In this document: positions 62,544 to 64,000 of the stretch, in pieces | Numbering within the stretch: the first letter of the stretch is position 1 | How the letters are laid out: each line of letters opens with the position of its first letter | NCBI GenBank assembly: GCA_013322215.1 | Contig: JAAMEZ010000028.1 | Span: 1-64,000 of the forward strand | Source: Martinezella rhizogenes | Lineage (GTDB): Bacteria > Pseudomonadota > Alphaproteobacteria > Rhizobiales > Rhizobiaceae | Direction of reading: 5' to 3' | DNA: 64,000 nucleotides | Translations under genes and position numbers: made by a program | Notes under the pieces: model-generated | Told to the model about the DNA's origin: nothing | Databases searched by the model: none | What the model saw: only the letters and a program-made list of their open reading frames with translations

Positions 62544-63949
62544 GAAGCCTCCATCAGATCAGCAAGGCCGGGGAAGAGATAATTTTTACCCGATTTGAAG
62601 TCGAAATTCGGATCGTCCCACGCAATCATCTTGCCGGGATTGAGCAGCCCCTTCGGATCTGTCTCCTTCTTGAAGGCGAGCTGGACGGCATCCGTCTGCT
62701 TCATGCCACCTTCCTCCAGCGTATAGCGGTGCGGGTTGAAAATCGGGCAGCCGTGGTCCTGGTGAATCTTGATGATCTCCTCGAGCCGCGCCTCCGATGT
62801 ATAGCGCACCAGCGGCAGGCCGGCGCATTGGATCTGCCCGTCGAACTTGATGAATTCGAGATGGCCGGGTACCTCGTCGCCGAAGATTTCTACCATCTTC
62901 TGGACCTTGGCGACATGATCCGGTCCTGGATACTGCACCTGCAGATAGGTGATCGACGGATCGACCTTGAGGGCGCGCAGCGTCGTGTGGTTCCAGGCGA
63001 GTTCGTACGCATGAGGGATGCCCTTCATGCTTTCCACCTTGTCGGAGCGGAAGGTGATCTCGCCTTTCTGCTGCCGGGTGAAGGCGATGAAGGGGTCCAT
63101 CGCATGCGGTGCGATCATCAGCGCGACGATCGATTGCCCCTGGCGGATATAGGGCTTGTGGCGGGCAAAATAGTCTTGCGGAATGGGGGCGGCGATCGGG
63201 GCGATCTCCTTGACCAGAATGCCGTTGCATTTGGCGAGCGCATCGGAAAAGCGCACGGCATCCATGAAATCATCGTATCCGACCAGCACGTCGACCCAGT
63301 CATAGGCCGGCGCCAGCGGCATTTCGATCTCGGTGATGATGCCGTTGGTGCCGTAGGCGTGGCTGACCTTGGTCAGATCCCAGCCGGTGAGATCGAGAAC
63401 GCGCGGTTCGGCTTCCATCGTCACGACGCGTAGCCGCAATATATTGCCGAGATCGCGCAGGCCGCCCCAGGTAATCGAGCCGACACCACCCGAACCGCCG
63501 GCAATGAAGCCGCCGATCGTTGCCGTCTGCGCCGTCGAGGGATGAAAGCGCAGTTCCTGGCCGGAATGGGCCTTGGTCTGGCGGTCGAGTTCGGCAATGA
63601 CGATGCCGGGCTCGCAGATGACGCGGCCGGGATGGATCTCCTTGATCTTGTTCATGGCGGCGAGGTTGAGCACGATGCCGCCGGAAAGCGGCATCGCCTG
63701 GCCGTAATTGCCGGTGCCGGCGCCGCGCGGGGTGACGGGCACGTCATGCGCGTAGGCGACCTTCAGCGTGCGGATCACCTCCTCTTCGGTCTTCGGGGTG
63801 ACCACGAGATCGGCGGTGACATTGTCGAGCTGGGCTTTCAGGATCGGCGAATACCAATAGAAGTCGCGGCTCTTCTGGCGCACGAGCGCCGGATTGTCTT
63901 CGACGGCGATACCTTCGAGTTCTTTCTTGATGCGCTGATAATCCGGCAT
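62540..63949 (-). CDS. FAD-linked oxidase, GlcD/D-lactate dehydrogenase type
   Basis: A 469-residue PCMH-type flavoprotein. FAD-binding segments are VTPRGAGTGNYGQAMPLSGGIVLNL near residue 75 and GGFIAGGSGGVGSITWGGLRDLGNILRLRVVTME near 150. The C-terminal PFQ-like domain ends LLNPGKMIAW, as in glycolate, D-lactate and D-2-hydroxyacid dehydrogenases. The substrate is probably a 2-hydroxy acid. Start ATG 63949 with GGGAG upstream. It lies one base after the stop of a truncated minus-strand gene at the right edge and four bases over the quinone reductase start, so electrons may pass to the quinone pool. Confidence 0.85.
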   Translation of the reverse strand: MPDYQRIKKELEGIAVEDNPALVRQKSRDFYWYSPILKAQLDNVTADLVVTPKTEEEVIRTLKVAYAHDVPVTPRGAGTGNYGQAMPLSGGIVLNLAAMNKIKEIHPGRVICEPGIVIAELDRQTKAHSGQELRFHPSTAQTATIGGFIAGGSGGVGSITWGGLRDLGNILRLRVVTMEAEPRVLDLTGWDLTKVSHAYGTNGIITEIEMPLAPAYDWVDVLVGYDDFMDAVRFSDALAKCNGILVKEIAPIAAPIPQDYFARHKPYIRQGQSIVALMIAPHAMDPFIAFTRQQKGEITFRSDKVESMKGIPHAYELAWNHTTLRALKVDPSITYLQVQYPGPDHVAKVQKMVEIFGDEVPGHLEFIKFDGQIQCAGLPLVRYTSEARLEEIIKIHQDHGCPIFNPHRYTLEEGGMKQTDAVQLAFKKETDPKGLLNPGKMIAWDDPNFDFKSGKNYLFPGLADLMEAS

Positions 63950-63950
63950 G

Positions 63951-64000
63951 TCAGGCTCCCATGACGCTGTCGAGTTCACGATAATCCGGCAGGCTGCGGT
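63951..64000 (-). CDS. C-terminal end of an upstream operon gene (partial, right edge)
   Basis: The minus-strand frame ending at TGA 63951-63953 encodes only RSLPDYRELDSVMGA before the window ends. It finishes two bases before the FAD oxidase start and very likely belongs to the same operon. Fifteen residues are not enough to name it. Confidence 0.5.
   Translation of the reverse strand, partial: RSLPDYRELDSVMGA

Overview
This 64 kb window is chromosome or chromid DNA of an alphaproteobacterium, most likely a member of the Rhizobiaceae. The grounds are the roughly 60 percent GC coding style, the number of solute ABC operons each paired with its own LysR, LacI or IclR regulator, a BA14K-type small exported protein, and rhizobial-style interspersed palindromic repeats. 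I saw no rRNA, tRNA, CRISPR array, phage gene or intact insertion sequence. Both edges cut genes: the end of folD on the left and the last few codons of a minus-strand gene on the right.

Region 1 (1-10.6 kb) is a methylated-amine catabolic island. It holds folD (partial), dmmDABC (dimethylamine monooxygenase plus a GcvT-like partner), tmm (trimethylamine monooxygenase), a small PAS/mini-MCP sensor, a convergent tdm (trimethylamine N-oxide demethylase, DUF1989-GcvT fusion) and a divergent APC-type permease. Together they predict TMA to TMAO to DMA to monomethylamine, with released formaldehyde routed to tetrahydrofolate. No monomethylamine genes (gmaS, mgs, mgd) are present.

Region 2 (10.6-13.9 kb) has a DHA2-type drug exporter divergent from an MmyB-type XRE regulator, with a candidate operator between them. 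Region 3 (13.9-23.1 kb) is a LysR-controlled operon: family-5 binding protein, DHDPS-family aldolase, two nucleoside hydrolases, two permeases and a fused double ATPase. This looks like an uptake and cleavage pathway for an N-glycoside of unknown identity.

Region 4 (23.1-30.6 kb) holds a FecCD-type metal or oxyanion ABC transporter (MolABC-like) whose last gene is a ModA-like protein without a signal peptide. It is followed by a LysR gene, a methyltransferase, a PdxH-like oxidase and a coiled-coil DUF2325 protein. A palindrome resembling a molybdenum box, with an identical 13-mer core, precedes both the transporter and the DUF2325 gene. I infer a shared molybdate or tungstate response; this is the most interesting signal in the window.

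Region 5 (30.7-42.4 kb) contains a Tat-type MsrB with a DipZ-like thiol-disulfide protein, DNA polymerase IV, small cysteine-motif ORFs, a GNAT acetyltransferase, an Orn/Lys/Arg decarboxylase, and a purine operon (LacI regulator, adenine deaminase, NCS2 permease) with a clear LacI operator. Region 6 (42.5-51.9 kb) is a second family-5 ABC locus. It couples an EF0837-type deacetylase, a SelA-like PLP enzyme, a RidA protein and an IclR regulator.

Region 7 (52-64 kb) has a cytoplasmic GH15 glucanase or trehalase paired with a ROK (possibly polyphosphate) glucokinase, an unrecognised protein, a LysR gene beside a split chromate transporter, a PAS-GGDEF cyclase, an NtaA/DszA-type flavin monooxygenase, a BA14K-like protein, and a quinone reductase co-transcribed with a GlcD-type FAD oxidase. 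All functions are inferred from reading the protein sequences; no database search was run.
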